From positions 1 through 26,589 of the forward strand of contig JAEDHB010000021.1 of NCBI GenBank assembly GCA_016297265.1: DNA of 26,589 nucleotides, written 5' to 3'. Shown here piece after piece: positions 1 through 9,500 of the stretch. Numbering within the stretch: position 1 is the first letter of the stretch; each line of letters starts with the position of its first letter. The translations under genes and the position numbers were made by a program. The notes beneath the pieces were generated by a model that saw nothing but the letters and a program-made list of their open reading frames with translations, did not search any database and was not told where the DNA came from. This DNA comes from Butyrivibrio sp. (GTDB lineage: Bacteria; Bacillota; Clostridia; Lachnospirales; Lachnospiraceae).

Positions 1-1723
1 ACTCGTAAATTACTTTAGCTTCCCCGGAATTGTAAATCAAATAGAGTTTAAAATCTCTCCTAGCTCTAATATCATTTATTTTGCATGTTGAACCCCTGGA
101 AATTATTTTATATTCATCATTCGTTCCCACTCTTTGATACCATATGCATTCTACGCCTTCTTCCTTATATTCAAGGGTATGGTCAGTTCCGTCATCAACA
201 CGGAATGTTCTGATTGAATTTGCATCATAAGTATCAAGACTTGCTGCCTTTCCGTCAAAATAGAAATTGCCCTTTGAAGGAATCATATAATATTTTATAA
301 AGTAATAATCATTCTCAATATAAAAATCACATGTTACCCAATCAATATCCTCACTGTATGCCAAATCAAGTGTGCTGCCGTTCTGATTTTCTCCCAAATC
401 TGAATATTGACTTGTATTCCAATACGCATCTTCCGGCACTTTAATATTAGCAAATTCAGTGCTCGGGTCCAGTGTTATTGGATCACCCTCTGCCCAAAAC
501 ACCTGCACTTCTGCTTCATAACTATTTTCGCTTGCATTCCTTATGTCGAAATATACATATCGTTCCAGGACTAGTGAATCATTTTCATCCAACACATACA
601 TATGTGCTCTGTATCCACTTGTATAGTCATTGGTAACAGTCAACTCCGGTCCCTCTTCAATCATCTCATAGCTGTCATCGACAAAGACGTCCCATTCACA
701 GAGAACATCTTCCTTATTGCCCTTATAATCAGCCATAATACTTAAAGTATGTGATTCATCTTCTATGCCGGTAAAGCATACTTTCGTACCGGTTTTTCCA
801 TCAACATATGCTGTATAATTAATGGTTTCTTTAGGTTCCAGTCCAATATCACACCAACTGCTTTCATCTTCATATAAAACATATAATTCAATACAGTCTG
901 CTTTACTCTTAATTATATCTTCAGTGGTTATTTTGAGTTCCTTTGTAGTATATTGTTCATCCCCCATTATCCACTTACAGCTATAATCTTCCGGTGCACA
1001 ATCTGACAATACAGGCTTGATTATGAATTCTTCCTGCAATTTTGTCTCATCATAGTATATATCGGCGTTATAAGTATTGATTTTTCTGCCATTGCATTCA
1101 AAATAATCAACGCTGAGATCATATATCCTTGTAAGCCTTATCAATGAGCTTACATCCGATTTATTCCCATATTCGAATGCGATGATATAGGTCTCTCCCT
1201 CTGTTAACCATGCTGTGCTTGAACTACAACCATAACTGCTCCAACTGTCCCATCGGTAATAGTTATAAGATTCGTCCTCACTAGCATTATCTTTCTCGTA
1301 GAGTGAATAACTATAAGAATTTTCTTCCGGACCGGATACTTCAATGCGATAATCTCCGGACTTCTCAGGAGTATAAGTAATCCATGCCGTATTACCCGAA
1401 AATCTGTAATACTTTTTAAGTTCAACCTCGTTAAGATCAATCTCGTCCGGGTTGATCCACTCTTGCATAGTATAATCGCAAAGCCTCAATTCTGTTGCTT
1501 CGATGCTATTCCAATCTGTGCCCGCGTCTCCACTTGCATCACCGCTTGCGTCACCGCTTGCATCGCCGCTTGCGTCACCGCTTGCATCGCCGCTTGCATC
1601 ATATTGCATACCCTCACCAAACATGGATTTAAATCCTTCATTGGCAAAAGCGTTCTGAGCAAATGTAGCAATGAACAAGCACATTACCAGAAAGCTGGCA
1701 ACAAATTTTTTCATTTTTCTCAT
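1..1723 (-). CDS. Secreted repeat protein, C-terminus off the left edge (partial)
   Basis: The frame is open from the ATG at 1723 to the left edge, giving about 574 visible residues and no stop. A signal peptide is clear: MRKMKK, a hydrophobic core to about residue 22, and an A-F-A cleavage site at 25-27. Residues 42-65 are six tandem DASG units. Residues 95-180 look like a beta-sandwich of the pre-peptidase C-terminal type (SGDYRIEVSG, then an Asp/Glu- and Tyr-rich stretch). The rest is acidic, Tyr-rich and probably further beta domains; I recognise no enzyme motif. The start is set by AGAAGGG ten bases upstream; the next ATG at 1714 would sit too far from it. The ATG overlaps the stop of the upstream WaaL-like gene as ATGA, so the two are translationally coupled. 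Secretion is well supported. Function, and how it is held at the cell surface, are unknown because the end is missing. Confidence 0.85.
   Translation of the reverse strand, partial: MRKMKKFVASFLVMCLFIATFAQNAFANEGFKSMFGEGMQYDASGDASGDASGDASGDASGDASGDAGTDWNSIEATELRLCDYTMQEWINPDEIDLNEVELKKYYRFSGNTAWITYTPEKSGDYRIEVSGPEENSYSYSLYEKDNASEDESYNYYRWDSWSSYGCSSSTAWLTEGETYIIAFEYGNKSDVSSLIRLTRIYDLSVDYFECNGRKINTYNADIYYDETKLQEEFIIKPVLSDCAPEDYSCKWIMGDEQYTTKELKITTEDIIKSKADCIELYVLYEDESSWCDIGLEPKETINYTAYVDGKTGTKVCFTGIEDESHTLSIMADYKGNKEDVLCEWDVFVDDSYEMIEEGPELTVTNDYTSGYRAHMYVLDENDSLVLERYVYFDIRNASENSYEAEVQVFWAEGDPITLDPSTEFANIKVPEDAYWNTSQYSDLGENQNGSTLDLAYSEDIDWVTCDFYIENDYYFIKYYMIPSKGNFYFDGKAASLDTYDANSIRTFRVDDGTDHTLEYKEEGVECIWYQRVGTNDEYKIISRGSTCKINDIRARRDFKLYLIYNSGEAKVIYE
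1531..1602 (-). repeat. Six 12-bp tandem repeats encoding DASG
   Basis: Six 12-bp units lie in frame just after the signal peptide of the secreted protein. The inner units alternate between a GCGATGCAAGCG and a GTGACGCAAGCG form, which gives a 24-bp higher-order period and suggests duplication of a two-unit block. Changes in copy number would keep the frame. Confidence 0.9.
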
Positions 1724-3177
1724 ATGTTTCTTTCCCTTCTTTCTCTATTTTTATTCTTATTAATCTCAATCCGCATTACCGCAAAAAAGATTGATAGAAT
1801 ACATACATTAAGCACACCCGGACTATTAATAAAGGCCTGTCCAAGATATGCCGTCAATGGCAACACATATATTACTTCATTACGCTGCCAAAGCCTGTTT
1901 TTAAAATATGCTGCAATCACACCCACCCAAATAGCGCAATAGCTGATTACACCCAGAATACCGGTGCTCATAAGATACTGCAAAAATTCACTGTGAGCAA
2001 CCAGAAGTCTGACTTTCATTGTCTTTTCAAAATACGGAGCAAGCAGCTCGGGTCCCACTCCCAGCAGCTTCTCCTTAATTGAAAATCCTTTAAAACTGTT
2101 CCAGCCCCTTATCCATATTTTACCCCTGCCGGTTCCCCATTCCGGACTGAATTCTCTTATAATATTAACCACAACCAATGCAATACTGATGCCCCAGAGT
2201 ATTTCCAGAATAATAGTTGAAATAAGCGAAAATCTCCCTGACAGTTCCTTTTTATACAATCTCAGAAATACAAAAAAGCCTATTGCAACTGCAAGAAGAG
2301 GCAAATATATCATTCTGTTAAGCAACATGCCCGGTATTCCGTCCCCCATAGCAAGCGCCTTATCTCTGAATACCGGCAGCAAATCAACCAGCATCAAAGA
2401 GCATCCGAAATATATAAGTATCAGCATAAAGCGTGACAAATTATTCTTATTCTTCATAACAAACGGTATGGCAAAAGCAGCACAAAGAGCTATTGCAATA
2501 TATGTACCATCGCTTCCGGAAAGAACAACATTCATTGTTCCAAAAGCCACAACCACACCATACAGTACTATCTCAAATTTCTTTGATGATATAATAAATT
2601 TACCAACAAAGAATATGTAAATTAGTGATAAATATCCCGACAGCCAGTTCTTCTGGCCAATCGTCGACATGTAGTCAAAATATTGTTGCGGATTAATTCC
2701 CTTATGTAATCCGAATATGTCCACCTTCATACTATGCAATATTGTAAAAAGAAATATTGCAATGTTTGCAAATGCCACGGCATACCAGATATTATCCTTG
2801 ACTTCCAGATTCCGCGAAAGGAAGAAATAGATAGATATCACGCCAAGCAAAGTAAAGCCGCCAACCTTCCAGCCCTTCGTACCCCAGAGTGAAGCAACCG
2901 GGTCCGCACTAAGCAGCATGGAAATCAGGACAATTCCGGCAAAAAAAACAGCCGCTATCTCCTGTCGGCATATTCTGATTCCAACGTGTTTTTCTTTACT
3001 CTTACCAACAATATAATACAATGGTATTGCTAAAATAAGGGAAATAAAAACCGCAATTAGAAACACATTAAAAAACCGGCTCTTTGCGACTGACATATCA
3101 AAATATTTGTTTTTTACAAAGAATGGCATTACACAGAGAATGCCATACAAGATAACCCTTGAAAAAATATTCATCAT
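1720..3177 (-). CDS. WaaL/Wzy-superfamily (O-antigen ligase-like) membrane protein
   Basis: This 485-residue, very hydrophobic protein has about 11-12 predicted membrane segments and a basic C-terminal tail. Family marks are the N-x-G-Y-like stretch GQKNWLSGYL at 174-183, an Arg-rich outside loop GRGKIWIRG at 350-358, and AHSEFLQYL at 394-402, whose His matches the conserved His of the large periplasmic loop in WaaL, Wzy and PglL-type proteins. Family members polymerise lipid-linked glycans or move them onto lipid A, other polymers or proteins. There is no LPS in a Gram-positive cell, so the acceptor here must be a cell-wall polymer or a protein. It has its own promoter at 3200-3228 and AGGGA eight bases before the ATG. 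Its stop overlaps the start of the secreted DASG-repeat protein by 4 bp, making that protein a candidate acceptor (inference). A second ATG at 3174 is equally close. Confidence 0.8.
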   Translation of the reverse strand: MMNIFSRVILYGILCVMPFFVKNKYFDMSVAKSRFFNVFLIAVFISLILAIPLYYIVGKSKEKHVGIRICRQEIAAVFFAGIVLISMLLSADPVASLWGTKGWKVGGFTLLGVISIYFFLSRNLEVKDNIWYAVAFANIAIFLFTILHSMKVDIFGLHKGINPQQYFDYMSTIGQKNWLSGYLSLIYIFFVGKFIISSKKFEIVLYGVVVAFGTMNVVLSGSDGTYIAIALCAAFAIPFVMKNKNNLSRFMLILIYFGCSLMLVDLLPVFRDKALAMGDGIPGMLLNRMIYLPLLAVAIGFFVFLRLYKKELSGRFSLISTIILEILWGISIALVVVNIIREFSPEWGTGRGKIWIRGWNSFKGFSIKEKLLGVGPELLAPYFEKTMKVRLLVAHSEFLQYLMSTGILGVISYCAIWVGVIAAYFKNRLWQRNEVIYVLPLTAYLGQAFINSPGVLNVCILSIFFAVMRIEINKNKNRERRERNI

Positions 3178-3199
3178 GTACTCTATCCCTAGTATTTAA

Positions 3200-3228
3200 A
3201 TAATATCACTGTATCAGTGCCTCGTCAA
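3200..3228 (-). promoter_or_regulatory. Sigma-A promoter with a palindrome in its spacer
   Basis: TTGACG (3223-3228), 17 bp, TATTAT (3200-3205). The spacer holds a perfect inverted repeat, CACTG-ATA-CAGTG (3207-3219), placed where a bound repressor would block RNA polymerase. It drives the WaaL-like gene and the secreted protein, and begins directly behind the terminator of the SleB-like gene. Confidence 0.75.
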
Positions 3229-3229
3229 G

Positions 3230-3270
3230 AAAAAAACGACAGGTTTGCATCGCTGCAAACCTGATTGTCG
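3230..3270 (-). terminator. Intrinsic terminator of the SleB-like gene
   Basis: A GC-rich stem (arms 3237-3249 and 3254-3270, with a small bulge) and a 4-base loop are followed on the minus strand by seven T residues. It starts one base after the stop codon of the hydrolase gene. Confidence 0.9.
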
Positions 3271-3271
3271 T

Positions 3272-4516
3272 CTAATACTTGTAAAAACAGTGATTATTAA
3301 TAATCGTATAATTTGTATATCTTCCGTAATTGGCATGGTCAGCCCCTATGAAGAACATATAATCTCCAATATTATTGACACCTGCCGCTGCCTGTAATGC
3401 TACATCATAGCATCCTCTGTAATTGAGTTCCTCATTGCTGAGGCAGAGATATTCATTTCTGAATCTTGCTGACGGACCACCGTCCTCGGCAACACCTGAG
3501 AACTGACCCGGAGCATATATTACTTCAGCAATCGTATTCTGTCTGAATTCACTTGATACCATACGGTTCAATACAACATTGGCAACTGCCAGCTGACCTT
3601 CCGCAGGCTCCCATCCGGCCTCATAGTAGACGATGGTTGCAAGAAGATGAAGTTCTTCAGCAGATAATGAAAAAGCTCCTCTGTTTGTTGAAGAGGTTGA
3701 AGAATACTTTGATTCCGCACTCTCCTCAGCTCTCTTGGCAGCCTCCTCAGCCGCCCTTTTGGCTTCTTCCGCCTGACGTTCTTTTTCTTCTGAAATTGTT
3801 ATTGCTTTTCCCAGTCCGTAATTATATGCTACATCCTGATTTCTGACATAACCGTATCCCTTGGATGTGGACACCAGAGTCCACTTCGAATTGGATTCGC
3901 AGACCTTGAGCTTGGTCCCCTTCTTGAAGGATGTCAGAATATCTGAGTGAGCATCTTCTTCTGAATATACGCACAATGCATCAGTGTTAGCTATTGCTAC
4001 ACGGTTTCCAATGCTTTCTGCCATTATCTGGGCTTCTTCTCCAAAAAGTACATCCGTATTGCGGACATAACCTGTAATCTTTCCTGACTTAATCTGAGTC
4101 CATACAGCACCTTTCTTGATGATATTTCCTTCAGTACCGGAATACATAATACCAACAACCGAAGATTTCAAATTCGGTTTACTGTATACACAAAGTTTCT
4201 CATTAGTATATGATACTATTTTGTTGTCATAATCACCATTGTCAATACTGCTTTCAAATTCATCGACAACCTCGGTCGAAGTTAAATCACTTCTGTAAAC
4301 AACATTCAAGTCCGCAGAAACAACTTCTTCTTCGGTGATTGGAATCTTTTTCTCTGAAGATGTACTTTCTTCCGTTGTCTCATTCTCGGCTACTACAACC
4401 GCATTCTGAGTTTGAGGTGAGTCATCTGAGCGTCGGATTCCCGAAAAGACTATCTGAACAACCAGGATAAATCCCAGAAGGACAAGCACAGGAGTCTTTC
4501 TGTTTTTGAATCTCAT
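3272..4516 (-). CDS. SleB-type cell-wall hydrolase with two SH3-like domains
   Basis: A 414-residue protein. Residues 8-25 form one N-terminal membrane anchor or uncleaved signal. An acidic low-complexity linker follows (about 40-95), then two bacterial SH3-like domains at about 100-157 and 172-231 (each with an LCVYS strand and a GYVRN end), an Ala/Glu/Arg-rich coiled coil at 242-270, and a C-terminal Hydrolase_2/SleB domain from 284. Glu299 in IVYYEAGWE is the expected catalytic acid of this peptidoglycan-cleaving family. SleB proper acts in spore germination; related proteins with SH3 domains also act in vegetative wall turnover, and the sequence does not decide between these. The start at 4516 was chosen because GGAGG lies five bases upstream; an upstream ATG at 4606 has no such site. 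It is a single-gene unit with its own promoter and terminator. Confidence 0.88.
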   Translation of the reverse strand: MRFKNRKTPVLVLLGFILVVQIVFSGIRRSDDSPQTQNAVVVAENETTEESTSSEKKIPITEEEVVSADLNVVYRSDLTSTEVVDEFESSIDNGDYDNKIVSYTNEKLCVYSKPNLKSSVVGIMYSGTEGNIIKKGAVWTQIKSGKITGYVRNTDVLFGEEAQIMAESIGNRVAIANTDALCVYSEEDAHSDILTSFKKGTKLKVCESNSKWTLVSTSKGYGYVRNQDVAYNYGLGKAITISEEKERQAEEAKRAAEEAAKRAEESAESKYSSTSSTNRGAFSLSAEELHLLATIVYYEAGWEPAEGQLAVANVVLNRMVSSEFRQNTIAEVIYAPGQFSGVAEDGGPSARFRNEYLCLSNEELNYRGCYDVALQAAAGVNNIGDYMFFIGADHANYGRYTNYTIINNHCFYKY

Positions 4517-4536
4517 ATTAACCTCCATTTGCTTAC

Positions 4537-4590
4537 ATACATCAAATGTATCAAGCTCATACCACCGGTACATAAGAACTTGCGCCGGTG
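4537..4590 (-). promoter_or_regulatory. Two small hairpins in the leader of the SleB-like gene
   Basis: The leader of about 115 bases can form CACCGG/CCGGTG (arms 4563-4568 and 4585-4590) and ATACAT-TTG-ATGTAT (4537-4551). The second lies just before the ribosome binding site. Neither resembles a riboswitch class I know. The function is a guess. Confidence 0.3.
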
Positions 4591-4637
4591 AATCTAACAA
4601 GTACAATCAAATGTTACAAAAATGTTAAATCCTGTGT

Positions 4638-4666
4638 ATTGTAACATACTGCATTATCTTTGTCAA
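4638..4666 (-). promoter_or_regulatory. Consensus sigma-A promoter of the SleB-like gene
   Basis: TTGACA (4661-4666), 17 bp, TACAAT (4638-4643). Transcription should start near 4631, downstream of the ATG at 4606, which supports the start at 4516. Confidence 0.88.
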
Positions 4667-4696
4667 ATTTCGTACTCTTAATCCCGTGTTTTGCTA

Positions 4697-5467
4697 TTAC
4701 ATATTTCTCTGTCTTCTTGCCTCATATGCAATAATTGCAGTGGATACCGCTGCATTGAGGGATTCAAGTCCACCACTCATCGGAATCTTAATTCCGGACT
4801 TGGAATTCTCAATAGTGTCCCTTGTAAGACCGTTGCCCTCATTGCCTATAATAATTGCTGTTGCACCTCTGTAATCGATAGTGCAATAATCTACGGCGCC
4901 GTCAAGACATGCACTGCAGGTATTAAATCCCCTGCAATTCAGGCTATTCAACACCTCCTGAAAATTCTCCGCATAGACAAAAGGCATTCTGAAAAGTGCC
5001 CCCATGGTTGAGCGTATTGTTTTGGGATTGTATATATCAACAGTATCCTTTGACATTATTATTCCGTTAACGCCCGCCCCCTCAGAGCTTCTGATTATTG
5101 TGCCAAGATTGCCCGGGTCCTGTATATTCTCCAGCATAACCACCAGAGGATTATCCCCGGCAATAATATCTTCAAGTCTGTATGACAGCATCTTAACTGT
5201 TGCCATTATTCCCTGAGGTGTTTTAGTATCGGACATCTGTTCAAATACTCTGTCGCTGACAATTTCATATGAATGTCCGTCAAGGATATCCATATTGTTT
5301 TTCACAAAGGACTCCGATACATAAATCTTATCAATTCTCTCCGAAGGAATTTCGCTGAACATTCTTATTCCTTCAATAACAAAAAGCCCGCGGCGTTTGC
5401 GTTCCCCGGACTTTTTAAGCAAAGATATAATATTTTTGATCTGTGAATTACTGCTACTCGTAATCAA
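4697..5467 (-). CDS. TrmH/SpoU-family RNA 2'-O-ribose methyltransferase
   Basis: A 256-residue protein. The N-terminal part (about 1-95) is a substrate-binding domain with the usual FVIEGIRMF stretch. The C-terminal SPOUT domain carries all three family motifs: QDPGNLGTIIRSSE at 116-129, IGNEGNGL at 207-214 and IPMSGGLESLNAAVS at 228-242, which form the knotted S-adenosylmethionine site. Such enzymes methylate a ribose in 23S rRNA or tRNA; the exact target cannot be read from sequence. The start codon is TTG at 5467, with AGAGG about eight bases upstream and no better in-frame ATG. It follows pfkA by 15 bp and is probably cotranscribed with it. No hairpin terminator follows, so some transcripts may run on into the hydrolase gene. 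Confidence 0.9.
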   Translation of the reverse strand: MITSSSNSQIKNIISLLKKSGERKRRGLFVIEGIRMFSEIPSERIDKIYVSESFVKNNMDILDGHSYEIVSDRVFEQMSDTKTPQGIMATVKMLSYRLEDIIAGDNPLVVMLENIQDPGNLGTIIRSSEGAGVNGIIMSKDTVDIYNPKTIRSTMGALFRMPFVYAENFQEVLNSLNCRGFNTCSACLDGAVDYCTIDYRGATAIIIGNEGNGLTRDTIENSKSGIKIPMSGGLESLNAAVSTAIIAYEARRQRNM

Positions 5468-5482
5468 AATCGTTACCTCTGA

Positions 5483-6454
5483 TTATCTGCAAAGAAGCTT
5501 ACTTACTTCGTACATTTCCTGATCAACATCCTTGGTCATTGCAAGTGCTTCATCGATGTCATAGTCAACAAATTTGCCATTGGTATATGCAACTACTCTG
5601 TTTGACTTGCCATCTGCAAGAAGGTCAACTGCGTATGCACCCATCATTGAAGCATACACACGGTCCTTACAGGTTGGGCTTCCGCCTCTCTGCATGTGTC
5701 CGAGAATTGTTGCTCTTGTCTCAATGCCGGTTGCTTCTTCAATTCTCTTAGCCATTGATGTTGAATGTCCGATACCTTCTGCATTAACGATGATGTAATG
5801 TTTTTTACCTCTCTTCTTGTTCTCAATAATCTTATTGATAATAGCTTCCTCGTTGAAGTCATATTTTCCCGGTAAAAGAATATCCTCTGCACCGTTGGCA
5901 ATACCGCACCACAAAGCGATGTGTCCTGCATTTCTACCCATTACTTCGATGATTGAACATCTCTCATGTGAGGTTGATGTATCTCTTATTTTATCAATAG
6001 CCTGCATTGCTGTATTAATTGCAGTATCAAATCCAATTGTGTATTCCGTACATGCGATATCAAGATCGATTGTTCCCGGAACTCCGATTGTGTTGATTCC
6101 AAGCGCGGAAAGTTTTTGAGCTCCCTTGAAAGAACCGTCACCACCGATAACTACGAGGCCTTCAATTCCGTGCTTACGGCAAACCTCTGCACCCTTCTTC
6201 TGATATTCAGGGTCAATGAATTCAAGACATCTTGCTGTATAAAGCAATGTACCGCCTCTGTCAATTGTGTCAGATACGCTTGAAGCATCCATATCAATGA
6301 TTTCTTCATTGAGAAGGCCATTGTATCCCTTAAGAATTCCCTTTACCTTCATTCCCTTTGCAAGTGCTGTTCTGACAACTGCTCTTGTTGCAGCATTCAT
6401 TCCCGGAGCATCTCCACCGCTGGTAAGAACGGCAATAGTTTTAATTTCTGACAT
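5483..6454 (-). CDS. pfkA: ATP-dependent 6-phosphofructokinase
   Basis: Phosphorylates fructose 6-phosphate to the 1,6-bisphosphate, the committed step of glycolysis, as a cytosolic tetramer. The 323 residues match the short bacterial PfkA. Visible motifs: TSGGDAPGMNA at 11-21 (ATP), GGDGS at 104-108, PGTIDLDIACTEYTIGFDT at 126-144 with the catalytic Asp pair 130/132, MGRNAGH, and GHMQRGGSP near the C-terminus. Gly in GGDGS and in PGTID points to ATP, not pyrophosphate, as phosphoryl donor. Oddity: the usual TIDND is TIDLD here. GGAGGT lies one base before an ATG at 6460 but seven before the ATG at 6454, so 6454 is preferred. The gene lies 80 bp after dnaE without a terminator between, and 15 bp before the methyltransferase gene. 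Confidence 0.95.
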   Translation of the reverse strand: MSEIKTIAVLTSGGDAPGMNAATRAVVRTALAKGMKVKGILKGYNGLLNEEIIDMDASSVSDTIDRGGTLLYTARCLEFIDPEYQKKGAEVCRKHGIEGLVVIGGDGSFKGAQKLSALGINTIGVPGTIDLDIACTEYTIGFDTAINTAMQAIDKIRDTSTSHERCSIIEVMGRNAGHIALWCGIANGAEDILLPGKYDFNEEAIINKIIENKKRGKKHYIIVNAEGIGHSTSMAKRIEEATGIETRATILGHMQRGGSPTCKDRVYASMMGAYAVDLLADGKSNRVVAYTNGKFVDYDIDEALAMTKDVDQEMYEVSKLLCR

Positions 6455-6534
6455 TTTCATACCTCCAAATTATATACTGGCATATCTTCTATGCATTCTT
6501 TCACAACATTAAAAATATTTTATGATAAAATCAC

Positions 6535-9500
6535 TTATTTTTCAATAGATTTTTCGACGACTTTTACATTTTTTGCGCCAAAAGCTTCAATTAACTTCAT
6601 AAGGGTATCGCCCTGTGCTTTAATTGTGTTTGAAAGCGGCATTGTTTTCTTAATTTTTTCAGCCTCACAATATATTATCACGCGGTCGTTACCATCCGAA
6701 GACTGAATAATTGAATATAATTCCTTTTCCCTGTCCATGTATTCCTGCTTACTGGCAAATTTTATCCAGCAATCCTTTGGAATATCGTCAAAAGGAATGA
6801 CCTTGCTGCAGAGGAGCTTGGCATTCTCAATATCCCTGTCGTCTACATTACCCATCATGAATACCTTATTATCCTCGTAAAACAGACTTCTGTAGTTCAT
6901 ATAGGTTTTAGGGAAAACCACAACCTCGATTGTTCCCGTCATATCCTCGATATTGCAGTAAGCCATGGTTTTGCCATCCTTGGTTAACTTCTGCCTGATA
7001 TTGGATACAATACCTCCCACAACAACTCTGTCCGTGTCCCTGACCTTGATATTGCCGATTTCGTCATCATATTCAAAATCAGAACACATGGCGTTGATGT
7101 TTTTCTCCCAGAGTTCTTTGTAATCATCCATTGGATGTCCGCTGATATATATTCCCAGCACTTCCTTTTCCATCGAAAGCCTGTCCTCAAGGTTGTATTC
7201 CTCAACCTTTGGCGGAATTGTCTCCATCGGCTTATCCTCGGAGGAAAACATATCAAAAAGACTCATCTGTCCTGCGATGGATTCCTTGCTCTCCTTGACT
7301 ACGGAATCCACTATCTCGGAATACATTAACATCATCTGCCTTCTGTTGAGACCGAAACCGTCAAAGGCTCCGGATTTAATCAGGCTTTCAAGAGTTCTCT
7401 TGTTAACCTCTTTGCCGGAAAGTCTCGTCACAAAATCCCTGATATCCGAATACGGTCCGTTGTCTTCACGCTCCTTAACTATTGCCTCGATAACCGGGCG
7501 GCCAAGGCTCTTTATTGAAGACAATCCGTATCTGATTTTGTTGTCACCCACCGTAAAGTCGCCGTCTCCAAGATTAATGTCAGGCGGAAGAATCTCAATT
7601 CCCATCTGGCGGCATTCCATAATATATTTTGAGACCTTACCGGTATTGTCCATAACGCTGGTCATAAGCGCTGCCATAAATTCCACCGGATAGTAGTGTT
7701 TAAGATAAGCTGTCTGAAATGCCACATAGGCATAGCAGGCCGCATGGGATTTGTTGAATGCATATTTCGCAAAATCCATCATTGCATCATAGATATCGGA
7801 CGCAACCTTTTCAGGAATGCCGTTGGCGATACATCCCGGCACACCTTCCTCACTGTTACCAAAGATGAAGTTGTGTCGTTCTTTTTCCATAACCGACTGT
7901 TTCTTTTTGGACATAGCTCTTCGCACCATATCGCTTCTGCCCATGCTGTATCCGGCAAGGTCACGGACAATCTGCATAACCTGTTCCTGATACACAATAC
8001 AGCCGTAAGTTGGAGCAAGTATCGGTTCAAGCTGCGGACAGGCATATGTGATGGACTCGTGGTCGTTCTTTCCTTTGATATATCTCGGAATAAAATCCAT
8101 AGGTCCCGGACGATAGAGGGAAATACCGGCTATCAAATCCTCCAGACAGGTTGGCTTCAAATCCTTCATGAAGCTTTTCATTCCGGCACTTTCAAGCTGG
8201 AACACGCCCTCAGTTCTGCCCGTGCCTATCATATCCAGAACTTCCTTGTCATTGTAATCTATTTCATTGATTGAAAAATTCATTCCCGGCCTGTGGTTCA
8301 CAAGTCTTTCCGCATTCTGAATTACCGTCAGTGTTCTCAGTCCGAGGAAGTCCATCTTGAGAAGTCCCAGCTCCTCAATGGTGGTCATTGTATACTGCGT
8401 TGTAAGAGTTCCGTCTGAAGCTCTTGACAAAGGCACAAAATCGTCAATTGCCTGAGGACCGATAACCACACCCGCTGCATGCATTGATGTATGCCTTGGC
8501 AATCCCTCCAGTCTCCTGCAGGTATCTATAAGCTGTTTTACTTCAGCATCGTTATCGTACAGAGCCTTGAATTCGCGGTCCCCTGCCAGTGCTTTGTCAA
8601 TTGTTATTCCTATCTCCATAGGAATCATCTTGGCAAGCTGGTCGGTTCTTGCATAAGGTATCTCAAGGGCACGCCCCACATCCTTGATTACACCTCTCGC
8701 CGCCATTGTTCCAAAGGTAACAATCTGCACCACTCTGTCCTTGCCGTATTTGTCCATGACATAGCGGATGACATCCGGACGGCGGACATAGCAGAAATCT
8801 ATATCAATATCAGGCATCGTAACACGCTCCGGATTAAGGAAGCGTTCAAAGATAAGATTGTATTTTATAGGGTCAATATCCGTGATGGCAAGGCAGTATG
8901 CAACAATGGAGCCCGCTGCCGAACCTCGGCCCGGTCCCACTGCAATCCCGTTGCTCTTGGCATAATTGATAAAATCCCACACAATAAGAAAATAATCCAC
9001 AAAGCCCATTGAAGAAATTACTCCCAACTCATAGGACAATCTCTCCTCATGTGTCGGAGCGAGTTCACCATATCTCTTTACCAGACCCTCCTTGCACAGA
9101 TGTTCCAGGTAGCTGTAAGAACTAAAACCTTCCGGCACCTCGTAATGAGGAAGCTTATATTCGTTAAATACTATGCTTACATTGCATCTCTCTGCAATTT
9201 TGTGAGTATTCTCTATTGCCTCAGGAGCATAGGTGAAAAGTGTCTTCATCTCCTCCTCGGATTTCAGGTAGAACTGACCGCCCTCATAACGCATTCTGTT
9301 TTCATCGGATACCTTCATACCCGTCTGGATGCAGAGCAAAACATCATGGGGTCCCGCATCCTCAGCAAGCGTGTAATGGCTGTCGTTGGTAGCCACCAGC
9401 TCAATTCCAAGCTCCCTGCTCATCTTAACTAACTGCTGATTAACGAGCTTCTGCTGCGGAATGCCATGGTCCTGCAACTCCAGGAAAAAATTGTTTTTTC

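Noticed and set aside
1531..1602. CRISPR-like array
   Set aside because: The units are direct 12-bp repeats without spacers and are in frame inside a coding sequence.
1463..1942. Plus-strand frame rich in repeated Cys-Ile/Thr-Ala units
   Set aside because: It is the antisense reading of the 12-bp repeat and of the WaaL-like gene's end, with no ribosome binding site. The minus-strand frame has a signal peptide and a proper start.
4517..4606. Longer N-terminus of the SleB-like protein from an ATG at 4606
   Set aside because: No ribosome binding site there, while GGAGG stands five bases before the ATG at 4516.
6469..6474. TATAAT on the minus strand just before pfkA, as a promoter
   Set aside because: Transcription would start inside the ribosome binding site and no -35 box lies upstream. 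Read-through from dnaE is likelier.
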